DNA of 20,302 bases from Plakobranchus ocellatus (GCA_019648995.1 BLXT01000208.1:1349417-1369718), one strand, 5' to 3'. Counted from the first letter of the stretch, positions 11,466-19,589 are shown. Made by a program: numbers and translations. Notes: a model not told the origin generated them from the letters alone.

Positions 11466-11584
11466 TACAAACGGTCTCTCAAATTTCTTATAATTTTAAA
11501 AATTGCACAAACTCTGACTATCATTCAAAAGATTCAAAACATCGATCATGATTCTTTTGAGCATATTAATGAAGGCTAACTCAC

Positions 11585-11778
11585 CCGGATGACCGGTTGG
11601 CTACATCGTTTGCTGCTGCTGCTGCTGCTCTGACCTGATCTATGGGATTGATGACACACCCAATCCATCATTTATCGGACGATCTCGGGTACGATTTCGT
11701 TGGTTTCCTTTCACAGCTGTGTGGAGTCGCTCAAATCCGCCATCGCTCATATCCTCCATCAGGGATGACAATGTCCAT
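11585..11778 (-). other. candidate exon D (minus strand)
   Basis: On the minus strand the segment is preceded by a pyrimidine-rich acceptor, TTCTTTCTCCATTTAG, and followed by a strong donor, CGG|GTGAGT. It is clearly GC-richer than its flanks and contains a CAG repeat (plus 11611-11629). In the frame joined from exon C it reads MDIVIPDGGYERWRI and stops. A second frame runs 45 codons (starting WTLSSLMEDMSDGGFERL) before a stop. Because all frames stop before the GTGAGT donor, it would have to be a last coding exon with a downstream 3' UTR intron, or a non-coding exon. Some plus-strand frames are also open here, so frame alone proves nothing. Confidence 0.25.
11611..11629. repeat. (CTG)/(CAG) trinucleotide repeat
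   Basis: About six uninterrupted TGC units on the plus strand, read as CAG on the minus strand, inside candidate exon D. Confidence 0.9.
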
Positions 11779-12162
11779 CTAAATGGAGAAAGAACGTTTC
11801 TTTTCTAAACAAGTTATCTTTGAAAGCATGCAAGGCACATAAAATGTTTCTTATCGAAATGACTGAAAGCGTAAGTGACAAAGGTATCAATATGGACTAT
11901 TTATATTATGTATTATAACTATTGCGAGTATTTATTATGCACATTTATAATTATTGAGGTAAACACCGACGGTATCAATGTCATGGTTTATTACATATTG
12001 AAGCAGATCAGTAGATCAGCATTTCGTCAAGGATTTCTTCATTCTTAATTCATATCGAGCATATTGTGCTTATTACATAGTAATTATTTCATTTCTAATT
12101 TCTAGATTAACACGGTGATAATTTTAATCCACCCCAAAGAGGAGCCAGTCTGGATTGCATAC
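11779..12162. other. AT-rich spacer (intron if the exon model holds)
   Basis: AT-rich with no feature of its own. It would be the intron between candidate exons C and D. Confidence 0.3.
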
Positions 12163-12262
12163 CCGAGATATTGGGACTGCTCCATGTTGCCTGCTGCTCC
12201 TGCTGCTGCTGCTGTTGCTGCTGCTGCAAGGACAAGTTTTCACCTCTTCATCCTCGTGCTGC
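12163..12262 (-). other. candidate exon C with CAG repeat (minus strand)
   Basis: The minus-strand acceptor is TTCACCCACAG|GC and the donor is TCTCGG|GTATGC. In the frame joined from exon B it encodes 33 residues including a Ser/Arg-rich run from the CAG repeat. An alternative acceptor at CCTTGCAG would give a poly-Gln frame. Repeat-driven openness in every frame weakens the coding argument. The neighbouring sequence is much more AT-rich. Confidence 0.22.
12191..12228. repeat. imperfect (CTG)/(CAG) repeat
   Basis: CTG units interrupted by CTC and TTG, about 12 units in total, with CAG on the minus strand. This is the same strand orientation as the tract at 11611. Confidence 0.9.
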
Positions 12263-12492
12263 CTGTGGGTGAACTGTGAAGATAGAATACTGGTACCCAA
12301 TTAAATGCAATACAAAAGTATCAAATTAACCTTAACAAAATGCTTTGTTTTTATCAAATTATAAATACTAGCTTTATGGTGTGAATATAATTCCATCATT
12401 ATTTAGATGAAAATCTCTTTCAACGTCTCTTTAGATATATTGAAAAAGAATGTGGAGGAAAAAAACACGTTTTTAGTGGGAAACTCATTCAC

Positions 12493-12568
12493 ATGAGGCA
12501 TTTGGCCGTCACTTCGCCTGCTCCAGCACTAACACACGGCCATCCGCGATGAGCTGCCACTTCCGAAC
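12493..12568 (-). other. candidate exon B (minus strand)
   Basis: A strong-looking acceptor, CTTTTACCCTCCAG|GT, precedes a 76-base GC-rich segment ending at a moderate donor, CAT|GTGAAT. The frame continuing from exon A gives SEVAAHRGWPCVSAGAGE and onward. Another frame gives VRKWQLIADGRVLVLEQAK before a stop, which looks equally protein-like. No family is recognised. Confidence 0.25.
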
Positions 12569-12908
12569 CTGGAGGGTAAAAGCGAATTGCATAAATAAAA
12601 ACAAGTGCGGATGTATTTCATAGCCAAATTATATTGGATTATATTGGAATCGCCAAACCGTATGGTTGACATTGTCATGGCGTTTGATTTGAAAAATCGA
12701 GAACTCGAGAATTATTTACAAATGCGAAGAATTAAAATATGATCAACAGCGTAAGGCTGAGCATTTGCAGAAAGATTATCAGAGATTGTGTATTTACACA
12801 AATTTATCGTGCAGACTAAAACAAATTTTCGCGGAGAGAAAGAAGTGTGCACACAAGAATAATCAAGATTGAACGTAAGAATCTCACTGTTAAATTTTAT
12901 GAAATTAC
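12569..12908. other. AT-rich spacer (intron if the exon model holds)
   Basis: No feature of its own, apart from a small local duplication 'attatattgga' near 12630-12650. It would be the intron between candidate exons A and B. Confidence 0.3.
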
Positions 12909-12980
12909 CTTTTTCTCCGACTCGACCAATGTTTTCTTTGGCTTGGCTGTGCATGTGTCTACAAGTCTCTACCATAAACT
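12909..12980 (-). other. candidate exon A with ATG (minus strand)
   Basis: The acceptor TTGTTTCAG|AG and donor AAAAAG|GTAATT bound 72 bases. Only one of the three frames is open, and it contains an ATG (MVETCRHMHSQAKENIGRV and onward). It ends in phase 1, and candidate exon B supplies the matching two bases. Joining A-B-C-D gives one continuous 96-codon frame. The upstream acceptor implies a further 5' exon that I did not find. Confidence 0.25.
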
Positions 12981-13913
12981 CTGAAACAATGACTGAGAAA
13001 AACTATTTTAAGAAAAATTCATTTTTTTGTTTCTCATTAACAGAGACATCTTTACTTTTTTATCAAGTAATTAAGAAAAATATTTTGACTACAACGCGAA
13101 AGGTTCGAAAGTCATTTTGGGGGGACATCAAAGTGTGGTAGAGAAGTAAGAAAACATGCGGTAGGATGGAAATGAGTAGAAGTTAAAAGAACAGTTTTAG
13201 GAAAAGTTTTGCAGACACGACAAGCGTCAGACACAATAAAGTTCAACGCCCTTAAGATTTAACTTCGTTCTGTCTCGTAATAAAATATAGAGTGCAACCA
13301 CTATTTTGATAGTGGAAGCTTTTATGTCAATTCAAAGATAAAAAATAATGATTGTGCAGCTAATTAACTAGATGTCAACATTGTTTCAGCTAATATTTTG
13401 ATAAAAGCTTGTTACACGACTACCAAAAACACCAGTTTGGTGCAGCTGATTGAGCAGATATCTATGTTGGTGCAGTTTAGTTTTTTTTTTTTTGCCAGTG
13501 CAACTTAACGTGGAAGAAACTCATTATCCAGTTATGGAAGTTCATACAAGTGCATTCAGTTTTCGTACAGTCTGTAACAACTTGCTTGCTTTGATACATT
13601 TTGCTAATAACTACCAGCATAATTGAAAATTTTTAACACAAATTTCCGCTTTGTTGTGCTTTGCTTTGAATTTTTGTTGCTTTGATGCAACTATTGAAAA
13701 AAAGAAACATTTTAAAAAAGCGGTCACAACTTTAATTAGGTTGCTGCAGTTGCGAACAAAGCTTTTACATAACAGGGGTTAATATGAAATCCCATGAATA
13801 GTCCAAGATCATCTGCAATATGTTTGTGAACTAGATCTACATCGTTTTTTTTGTTGTACATTTTTGTCGCAACAAATCCATAAAAGATGATAACTTAAGA
13901 TACTAAAATACAC
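12981..13913. other. AT-rich sequence with cryptic repetition, no gene seen
   Basis: GTGCAGC at 13354 and 13440 starts two similar stretches of about 40 bases (86-base period; gtgcagctaatt... and gtgcagctgatt...). Variants of ttgctttgat recur between 13575 and 13690. No coding frame is supported. Confidence 0.45.
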
Positions 13914-13927
13914 ACTGATCGATCAGT
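13914..13927. other. perfect 14-bp palindrome
   Basis: ACTGATCGATCAGT equals its own reverse complement. It lies three bases before a second palindrome. Confidence 0.95.
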
Positions 13928-13930
13928 CCA

Positions 13931-13947
13931 TGGGGTCATTGACCCCA
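13931..13947. promoter_or_regulatory. 17-bp inverted repeat containing an IR1 nuclear-receptor consensus
   Basis: TGGGGTCA-T-TGACCCCA is a perfect inverted repeat with a single central base. The core 13933-13945, GGGTCATTGACCC, fits the published ecdysone-receptor/IR1 consensus RGKTCANTGAMCY at every position. The palindrome is directly seen; that any receptor binds it is inference. A match this good is expected about 0.02 times in 20 kb of random equal-base sequence. Confidence 0.4.
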
Positions 13948-14399
13948 AAATGGTACAGTTTTGATATTGACAAAAAAAAAAAAAAAGAAAAAAAAAAGGC
14001 ATTGAAAAACGCTCAAACAAGGTTTGGACTTTTTAGAGCCCAATTTTATATGATAATTCAACCATGCATTTTTCCTTGTGGCACATTTGTCCTAGATATA
14101 ATCATTTCAACTATAAACGCAATTGTGCACAATCAAAATGCTCGGCAGAGGTCTGCGTAAGTAACAGTGAATGCACAATATTTGGACCTATAAAATATTC
14201 CATAAAAGTGTTTTAGGCGATTTTTCAAGCCTAATTAAATAGGTTTCGCTGTCAAGAAACAAGAAACGAAGACCAGTCTTGTTTTCTTAGCTTCTTCATA
14301 GTAAAAAACGTATCTGTTCAATGAAAACATTGCTGAAACATGTAACAGGTTGTGATACCTTCCGTGAATTTTATACTTATACGTTTCTAAAGATCTGCC
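13948..14399. other. AT-rich sequence with A-runs, no gene seen
   Basis: Two nearly joined A-runs lie at 13972-13998. The 76-codon plus-strand frame (13930-14160) crosses them with a Lys string and starts inside the palindrome; no domain is seen. Confidence 0.5.
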
Positions 14400-14715
14400 C
14401 TTTTCTACGATATAAATATGAGCAATGGTTATAATTTCAAAATGTTTAAGTGTGTCGAAACTTGGAGCCCTACTCGAGCCAACAGATGGTGGAGTTCGGC
14501 TCTCATTGAAAGCTTCTCCCTTTGATCTAACGGGTGTAAACTTTGCATCTCTCTCCTCGGTTAAGCCTAGACTGTAACGAATTTTTTTCCTCATTTATTT
14601 TGCACGTATTTGTTTTAATTCAGAACTTATGATCTGCATTGTAATTTTTCCGATATAAAGTAAGCATTTTTTTAGATGCACAATGGTAAGGAGCAGTGAT
14701 CTGCATTCTGCACGA

Positions 14716-14737
14716 GTTATCTTGTAAAGGAGATAAC
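14716..14737. other. 7-bp inverted repeat
   Basis: GTTATCT at 14716-14722 and AGATAAC at 14731-14737, with an 8-base loop, within array unit 1. Confidence 0.6.
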
Positions 14738-14888
14738 CGAAGACCCGAGACAGTGTCGAGTAAACTTTCCTAAGTTTCAAAGTTTAGCCATTTTGAATGT
14801 GTGAAACTTCATACAGATCACCGATTGTCAAACGGTGTAAAATTTATTTCATGAGATTTTTTTCGAACATGATTTAGGCCTTAATACG

Positions 14889-15110
14889 CTTGGTGGCGCA
14901 GTTGTAAACACGGGCGTTTGGAATTTACAGCTCGCATGACATGGGAGATAGGACAGATTTTCGCTGTCCTCACGGCTTGACCTGGATAGGCGTGTTGACC
15001 TATTAAGCTCCTGGATGAAGCTTAAATCTAGATTTGAGTTTCGTTACACTCAAGTGTTGCAGTTTGATTTAAGTGTAAGGTATATAAATGAGACTCCATT
15101 GCATTATTCA
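14889..15110 (+). mobile_element. tRNA-like SINE module A, unit 1
   Basis: The A box-like TGGCGCAGTTG is at 14894-14904; the B-box position is degraded and replaced by a small stem (GGACAG 14951-14956, CTGTCC 14964-14969). The downstream order is shared with the other A modules: gcttgacc, gttgacc, a tctagattt element, gtgttgcagtt, and finally a tataaatg...ccatt dyad near 15084-15098. Confidence 0.5.
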
Positions 15111-15598
15111 CCCAAGCCTATTACTCATTCTATGCAACTGAAATATAGATAATATAATTTTTCTCTAGGGCCAATAAAGTCGAAATCTATATAAATATTA
15201 ATTTTCAACGGGAACTTCGTTTTGAAATATGTTTGCTGCTTACTAATAACCTATATAAAAAGCATGTAAAATAATTTCAAAATGTTTTTCGTGTGCTAGG
15301 GTATCGAACCCTACCCTTGCCACCACGACGCGGAGACTGGCTCGGCCCCCACCATTTAATTTAACATTTTATTTTTAGTGAACCATTTCTCCTATTTTTA
15401 AATTAGACATGATTCAAATATTTTACTCATTTTGTATATATTTATCAACAAACAGTATTACATCAATCATACCATTTGAAAGTAAGTTTTCCTATCTTAA
15501 GGATGTGTCCGTCTGCGACGTGTTAGTGGTAAAAAATGGGATAGAAGCCCTGCCTGTGCCACTATGGGCTCTCGTGGAACGCCTTAGGCTATAACCTT

Positions 15599-15620
15599 GA
15601 GAGGCAGACTTGTGCCTCTC
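15599..15620. other. perfect 8-bp stem, 6-base loop
   Basis: GAGAGGCA at 15599-15606 and TGCCTCTC at 15613-15620 flank GACTTG, at the end of the second B module of unit 2. Confidence 0.8.
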
Positions 15621-15730
15621 CCAGACATCACGCCTAAACCCTAATCAAACTTTACACTAAGCCCCCTTTTGTTCAATTGTGCGAGTTTAAATTTCATGAA
15701 GTCAATTTCCAGAGAGCCTCAGGCCTAGAG

Positions 15731-15855
15731 GGCCTGGTGGCGCAGTAGTAACCATCGGCTGTTTGGATTTACAGCTTGTGCCAGATCGAACCGAGAATAA
15801 ACTTTCACCGACCCAATGGCTTAGCCAGGGCAGGCTGTGTTGATGTTTTATGCTC
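15731..15855 (+). mobile_element. tRNA-like SINE head, module A of unit 2 (best preserved)
   Basis: The A box TGGCGCAGTAG at 15738-15748 fits TRGYNNARNNG, and the B box GATCGAACC at 15784-15792 fits the GGTTCGANNCC core with few changes. Their start-to-start distance of 46 bases is that of tRNA-type internal promoters. Continues with ccaatggcttagccaggg, also at 17385 in unit 3. Likely of Pol III SINE origin; present activity is doubtful. Confidence 0.55.
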
Positions 15856-16107
15856 TAGATTTGACCCGTATCATACTCATGGGTTACAATATTGCATTCA
15901 GACTTTGAACCGCATCATAATCATGAATTACCTTGTTTTCAGATTTTGAGACATGTGCTCATGTTTGACAGTTGTATTCAGATTTTGAGACATATCATGC
16001 CCATGTGTTACAGTTGTATTCAGATTTTGAGACCTATCAAGCTCATGTGTTACAGTTGTATTCAGATTTTGAGACCTATCAAGCTCATGTGTTACAGTTT
16101 TAACTCT
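15856..16107 (+). repeat. 42-bp minisatellite grown inside a SINE tail
   Basis: Units starting with CAGATTTTGAG or variants begin at 15899, 15940, 15979, 16021 and 16063, preceded by a diverged unit at 15856. The last three full starts are exactly 42 bases apart, and the units at 16021 and 16063 are identical through 'gctcatgtgttacagtt'. The earlier units are more diverged and 39-43 bases long. A single equivalent of the unit is found in module A of unit 1 (tctagatttgag... near 15028) and unit 3 (near 17436). Confidence 0.9.
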
Positions 16108-16437
16108 CAGATTTTCAGCGTAAATTGTATGAATGGTATGCCATTCCATTCTTCGCACAGGCGCATTTCACTCGGAATTATTTCCCATTTTTTGCATCAT
16201 TTTGTATGTAATCCACTTCATCCTCGCCCAGTCACTATATCTAATGCCCCCGATCATTGTCTGTATTACATGCCTTTTTCTTTCATAAGACAAGAATCAT
16301 CAACAGAGTTTGATAATTCATTTTTCTCAAGTTATTTTTACAGTTTAAATCCAGCCAGTTTTCTTGCATGGTGGTCTTTTGAGTCTATTACGATACAACT
16401 GTACAAAAGCGGGAACAAACCCGAGATTTTTCAAAGC

Positions 16438-16455
16438 AAAGCCAAATTTGGCTTT
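16438..16455. other. perfect 18-bp palindrome
   Basis: AAAGCCAAATTTGGCTTT equals its own reverse complement and lies in the distal segment of unit 2. The unit 3 equivalent near 17780 (aagcaaacccaaaattgcct) is not palindromic. Confidence 0.9.
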
Positions 16456-16829
16456 TTGAAGCTGCATTACAAAGTATTTTAGATTTTTTAAATACAAATG
16501 AAACGCATCCAATTTGGGCATTGCAATTTAATTTGTTTTAGATTTGCAATGCAACCATCAACTATTGGAAAAAAAAGTACGTGTATCAATTTTCACAATT
16601 TTTGCTGATGGACGTTTTGTGCATAAAGCTTTTTGGGCATTGCGATAGTTTCATCGTTTTAGATTTTGATTGGGCGCGCATCCACAGAGCAACAATTTTC
16701 CACACTCCTATTTTAGGGTGTCATTTCTCCACTTTTCTTGCAAAATTGCAGCACACTCGAAATTTATTCATGGAATGTGACTGGTTGACATGATTTTCAT
16801 GAATTTTGTGTTTATACACTCGCAGATTT

Positions 16830-18149
16830 ATTTTAGTTTGCTAGCATTTGCAGTCAAGATTTCGGAATGTTGCAGACTGCCCGGATCGTGAACCCTGCTC
16901 GTTCCACTACGAGGAGGAAATCGGCTTTCATTGAAGTCTCACCCTTTGATCTGACAGGGGCACATGTACTACATCATCTGGATTGAGCTTAAATGCAACA
17001 TATTTACATATTTTGTACAATATATCTCGATTAGTTTTTTAGATATAGGCCTATGTTCTACCTTATATTATGTGTAAGAGACGCAATTGTATAGAGCAGG
17101 GATAGGCAACCCTGTCCTATTCTTATTAGTGGGCTCTCATCGAAAGCCTTTCTCTATGAACTGAAGGGTACAGTGTCACATGAATCTCCTCGTTATCTAG
17201 CGTAGACCAATTTTGAAATACATTTTGAATGTATGAATCTTCATACAGTTAACTGGTTATAAATAGTGATATTGATTTCAATTTCATGAGATCAATTTTC
17301 AAACAATCTTGGGTCTAGATGCCCCTGGTAACTACAGCAGTGATCAAGATTTAAGGGTCACAGCTTTCAGACTTTCAGCGATCCAATGGCTTAAGCCTAG
17401 GTGCCTTGATTTGCTATACCTCGTGATATTAAACATGGATCTAGGCTATTACATTCATCTGTTACAATTGTGTTTAGTTGGTTTTTAGTGTAGTTGTATA
17501 AATGGGGCCCCATTTATTGTTTACTGTGAACCAATTTTCTCTTTGAATTTTCGAAAATTATTTTTTGTATAATAACTTATTATACATAATTATACAGTCA
17601 ATATATGTCGACTAGATCATATTTCTTGCTATACATGCCTCGTATTTTTCTAAAGCCAACACTGGTCAGCATATAGATTTTTTTTATATTTGAAATCTAG
17701 CAATTTTCCGAGCTTGGTGATTTTTTGATATCGTGGGGATATAACTATTCAGCGGCGTGAATAATTTTAACTGCTTTTAAAAGCAAACCCAAAATTGCCT
17801 TTTTAATCCATTAAATAATAGGTTTTAGATTTTTGAAATCATGACATTTTGAAAGGCATTACGCAATTTGAGCAGTGCAACTTATTTGTTTAGCCTATGA
17901 TTGGGCACACGCACGCGCAATGGAGACAATAATCACGGATACCAACATCACTTTTCATTATCCAAAAGTGATACTTTGCACAATTCCTTTTAATCAGAGA
18001 AGACTTTCATTTTTAAAACACTTTTTCAACCAATACTTTGTATCATATTTTCATTGACAATTTTTTATAATCATTTTCAGAACTTACTTTGTGGTACAGG
18101 AGGACTATACAAATATAACACATTTTATGTCTTTTGCAAATAATCCTTC
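16830..18149 (+). repeat. array unit 3
   Basis: First B module 16886-16970 (minus-strand B-box-like GGTTCACGATCC), second B module 17101-17210, linker at 17222 shared with unit 1, tcatgagatcaattt at 17284 shared with unit 2 (15696), module A 17325-17525, then a distal segment containing ggcattacgcaatttgagcagtgcaac (compare 16518) and gattgggcac (compare 16669). The short frame 17875-18057 shows no domain. Confidence 0.55.
17498..17517. other. perfect 20-bp palindrome at end of module A
   Basis: ATAAATGGGGCCCCATTTAT equals its own reverse complement. The same position in unit 2 is GAATGG-TATG-CCATTC (about 16131-16146), a 6-bp stem, and in unit 1 a weaker AATG...CATT dyad. Confidence 0.95.
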
Positions 18150-18300
18150 GCTCGTGGCGCAGATTTAGAAACAAAATCCTTATATATCATTGTTCCATAT
18201 CTTTTTTGTTCCACTTTGGGAGGAAGATGGAATTTTCAATGCCTAATCCTATAAGCCAATTGTTTTGACTGATGCAAGAAGATGTTGACCTAGATAGCAA
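18150..18300 (+). repeat. partial fourth array unit
   Basis: CGTGGCGCAG at 18154 recalls the A-box region. The stretch 18208-18250, with gttccacttt, gggaggaagatgg and ttttcaatg, matches the first B module of unit 3 (gttccactac, gaggaggaaatcgg, tttcattg). The order of the two pieces differs from the other units, so this end may be rearranged. Confidence 0.35.
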
Positions 18301-18303
18301 CCT

Positions 18304-18321
18304 TACACCCATGTGGGTGTA
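18304..18321. other. 8-bp inverted repeat, 2-base centre
   Basis: TACACCCA-TG-TGGGTGTA is perfect. Confidence 0.85.
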
Positions 18322-18368
18322 TACTTTACATCAAGGGTAACACGTCCCTTCATTTCACTTTCATCCAG

Positions 18369-18393
18369 CTTCGACCCATTATTGTGGTCGAAG
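18369..18393. other. 8-bp inverted repeat, 9-base loop
   Basis: CTTCGACC and GGTCGAAG flank cattattgt. It lies 47 bases after the inverted repeat that ends at 18321. Confidence 0.85.
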
Positions 18394-19043
18394 TCGGACA
18401 CAAATTATACTTTTCAGCCCAGGAAATTAAATTTTAAAGTTAAGGAACATTTTCCAATTTTATTTTGTGAATAATATAACCCATGAAAATACAACATCCC
18501 GTTATGCGAATGACTCTCTTTTTTGCATGCTGCTACTTAGTATCCACTATCCATTTCAGAAATCGTATCTTTTATAAACAGCTTCATTCTAAGTCGAATC
18601 ATTTCGATTTTAATATTTTTCAGTTTTTGTTCGTGGGTAATCCTATTTATTGAAATCATTATCTGATGTTTTACTGTTGTAAATGCTAAACAAGAGCTAA
18701 CCATTTGAATCAATGAGATGGAGGCCACTAGCTGGTCTGTGGCCCGATTAGATTACTTCACTCCTCGATTCAAATATTTTGTCTAATAGGCCCACCGTTG
18801 ATAAACTACTGTACAGCAGTACATTAGAATGATCATTCGGTACCAATATGATTTTTGCCAGGTACAATACATTTTTAAAAACTTAAGTGATCTCGGGTCG
18901 AAAATCAGTTTGATACATAAATTTTTCAAAATTTTGCATGTTTGTTGGTGCGCAGAAATAGAAATAGAGTTACGGTCTCATTTTAGTTCTGTCGGGTAAT
19001 TTGTGGAAAGTCCAACGATGATGAAGCATTTCAACAATGCTTA
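18394..19043. other. AT-rich sequence, no gene seen
   Basis: No recognised gene or element. The 63-codon minus-strand frame 18537-18728 has no recognisable feature. Confidence 0.55.
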
Positions 19044-19073
19044 AATAAATTTTGTTTCCTAAAAAAAAAAAAA
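19044..19073 (+). other. AATAAA followed by A13: possible retroposed 3' end
   Basis: AATAAA at 19044-19049 is followed 12 bases later by thirteen A residues (19061-19073), the layout of a polyadenylated mRNA or retroelement tail copied into the genome. No body with coding content was recognised upstream and no flanking duplication was found. A chance A-run is the alternative. Confidence 0.3.
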
Positions 19074-19437
19074 TTGGGCACATTTGTCGAGTAACTATCT
19101 TTCCCTTGATTGATTTCATCCTAAAAGCTGGATATTATGAAATCAATTGTTATGTATTCTTTATAAAATGATGTGCGATTAAACATATAGATCTAGATCT
19201 AACAACATATACCATGACACAAAGAACAAAAAAGCTTAGGCCTTTGTGAAACGAGATATTTTACCATAGCTGTCAATATCGAATTAAAGTTTTAAAAAAA
19301 AAGCAAAAACGTCCTATTAAAAAAACTGAAACTCGAAAACTGAAGAGAGCACATGATTTTGCATTCTTCATTTGAACAAACGATGGTCATAATACGAGAA
19401 AAGTTTGAGACACAAACTATCAAAGAAGTGAGCGAAA
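19074..19437. other. AT-rich sequence with a 14-bp palindrome
   Basis: TAGATCTAGATCTA at 19188-19201 is a perfect palindrome built from a short direct repeat. Nothing else is recognised. Confidence 0.6.
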
Positions 19438-19457
19438 AGAGAAAGAGAGATAGAGAT

Positions 19458-19492
<35 letters not shown>

Positions 19493-19511
19493 AAGAGAGA
19501 GAGAGAGAGAT

Positions 19512-19565
<54 letters not shown>
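19438..19565. repeat. (GA)n microsatellite
   Basis: GA dinucleotides interrupted by GATA and GAAA, with the longest pure block 19516-19564. It is nearly all purine on the plus strand apart from the GATA interruptions. The Leu-Ser and Arg-Glu frames over it are repeat translation. Confidence 0.95.
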
Positions 19566-19567
<2 letters not shown>

Positions 19568-19589
19568 TTTCTCTCGACTGCGACGAGTA

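Larger units (their letters stand above)
14400..15239 (+). repeat. array unit 1 (short form)
   Basis: Begins with ataatttcaaaatgttt (14430), also present before the B module of unit 2 (15272) and, weaker, unit 3 (16856). The B module 14461-14580 includes ctctcattgaaagc and ccctttgatctaacggg, matched at 16886-16970 and 17130. The linker cattttgaatgtgtgaaacttcatacag at 14790 matches 17222. The stretch ttcatgaga at 14849 precedes the A module, as in the other units. The distal segment is absent. A 119-codon minus-strand frame across the B module is not conserved in the other copies. Confidence 0.55.
15240..16829 (+). repeat. array unit 2 (long form, with internal minisatellite)
   Basis: First B module at 15297-15350: on the minus strand it has TAGGG-TTCGATA-CCCTA (about 15297-15313), a perfect 5-bp T-arm-like stem with a 7-base loop and B-box-like core. 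Second B module at 15536-15600 shares gggctctc with 17130. Module A follows at 15731, then a 42-bp minisatellite and a distal segment to about 16829. The 196-codon plus-strand frame 15892-16482 owes its length to the 42-bp (14-codon) period. Confidence 0.55.
14400..18300 (+). repeat. diverged tandem array of composite tRNA-like repeat units
   Basis: Three modules recur in the same order. A first B module starts at about 14461, 15301 and 16886, with a partial one at 18195. A second B module lies near 15538 and 17101 (14680 uncertain). A tRNA-like A module starts near 14889, 15733 and 17325. The distance from first B to A is 428, 432 and 439 bases, nearly constant. A distal segment follows A in units 2 and 3 (shared landmarks gattgggc near 16669 and 17900) but is missing from unit 1. 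This yields starts 840, 1585 and about 1310 bases apart. Copies are strongly diverged, so the array is old. I do not recognise the family. Confidence 0.6.

Noticed and set aside
12110..12300. Plus-strand reading of the CTG-repeat region as a coding exon
   Set aside because: A frame is open, but trinucleotide repeats keep several frames open on both strands, and the plus-strand splice signals look weaker than the minus-strand ones.
14235..14594. 119-codon minus-strand open frame
   Set aside because: It runs over the B module of array unit 1. The same module in unit 3, read in the same phase, gives an unrelated peptide, so there is no sign of protein-level conservation.
15297..15350. A functional tRNA gene suggested by the perfect T-arm on the minus strand
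   Set aside because: No anticodon arm, D arm or matching acceptor stem could be fitted upstream; only the T-arm is tRNA-like.
15892..16482. 196-codon plus-strand open frame, longest in the window
   Set aside because: Its first part is the 42-bp minisatellite, whose period is a multiple of three and so keeps one frame open; the rest shows no domain, and the equivalent segment of unit 3 has no matching frame.
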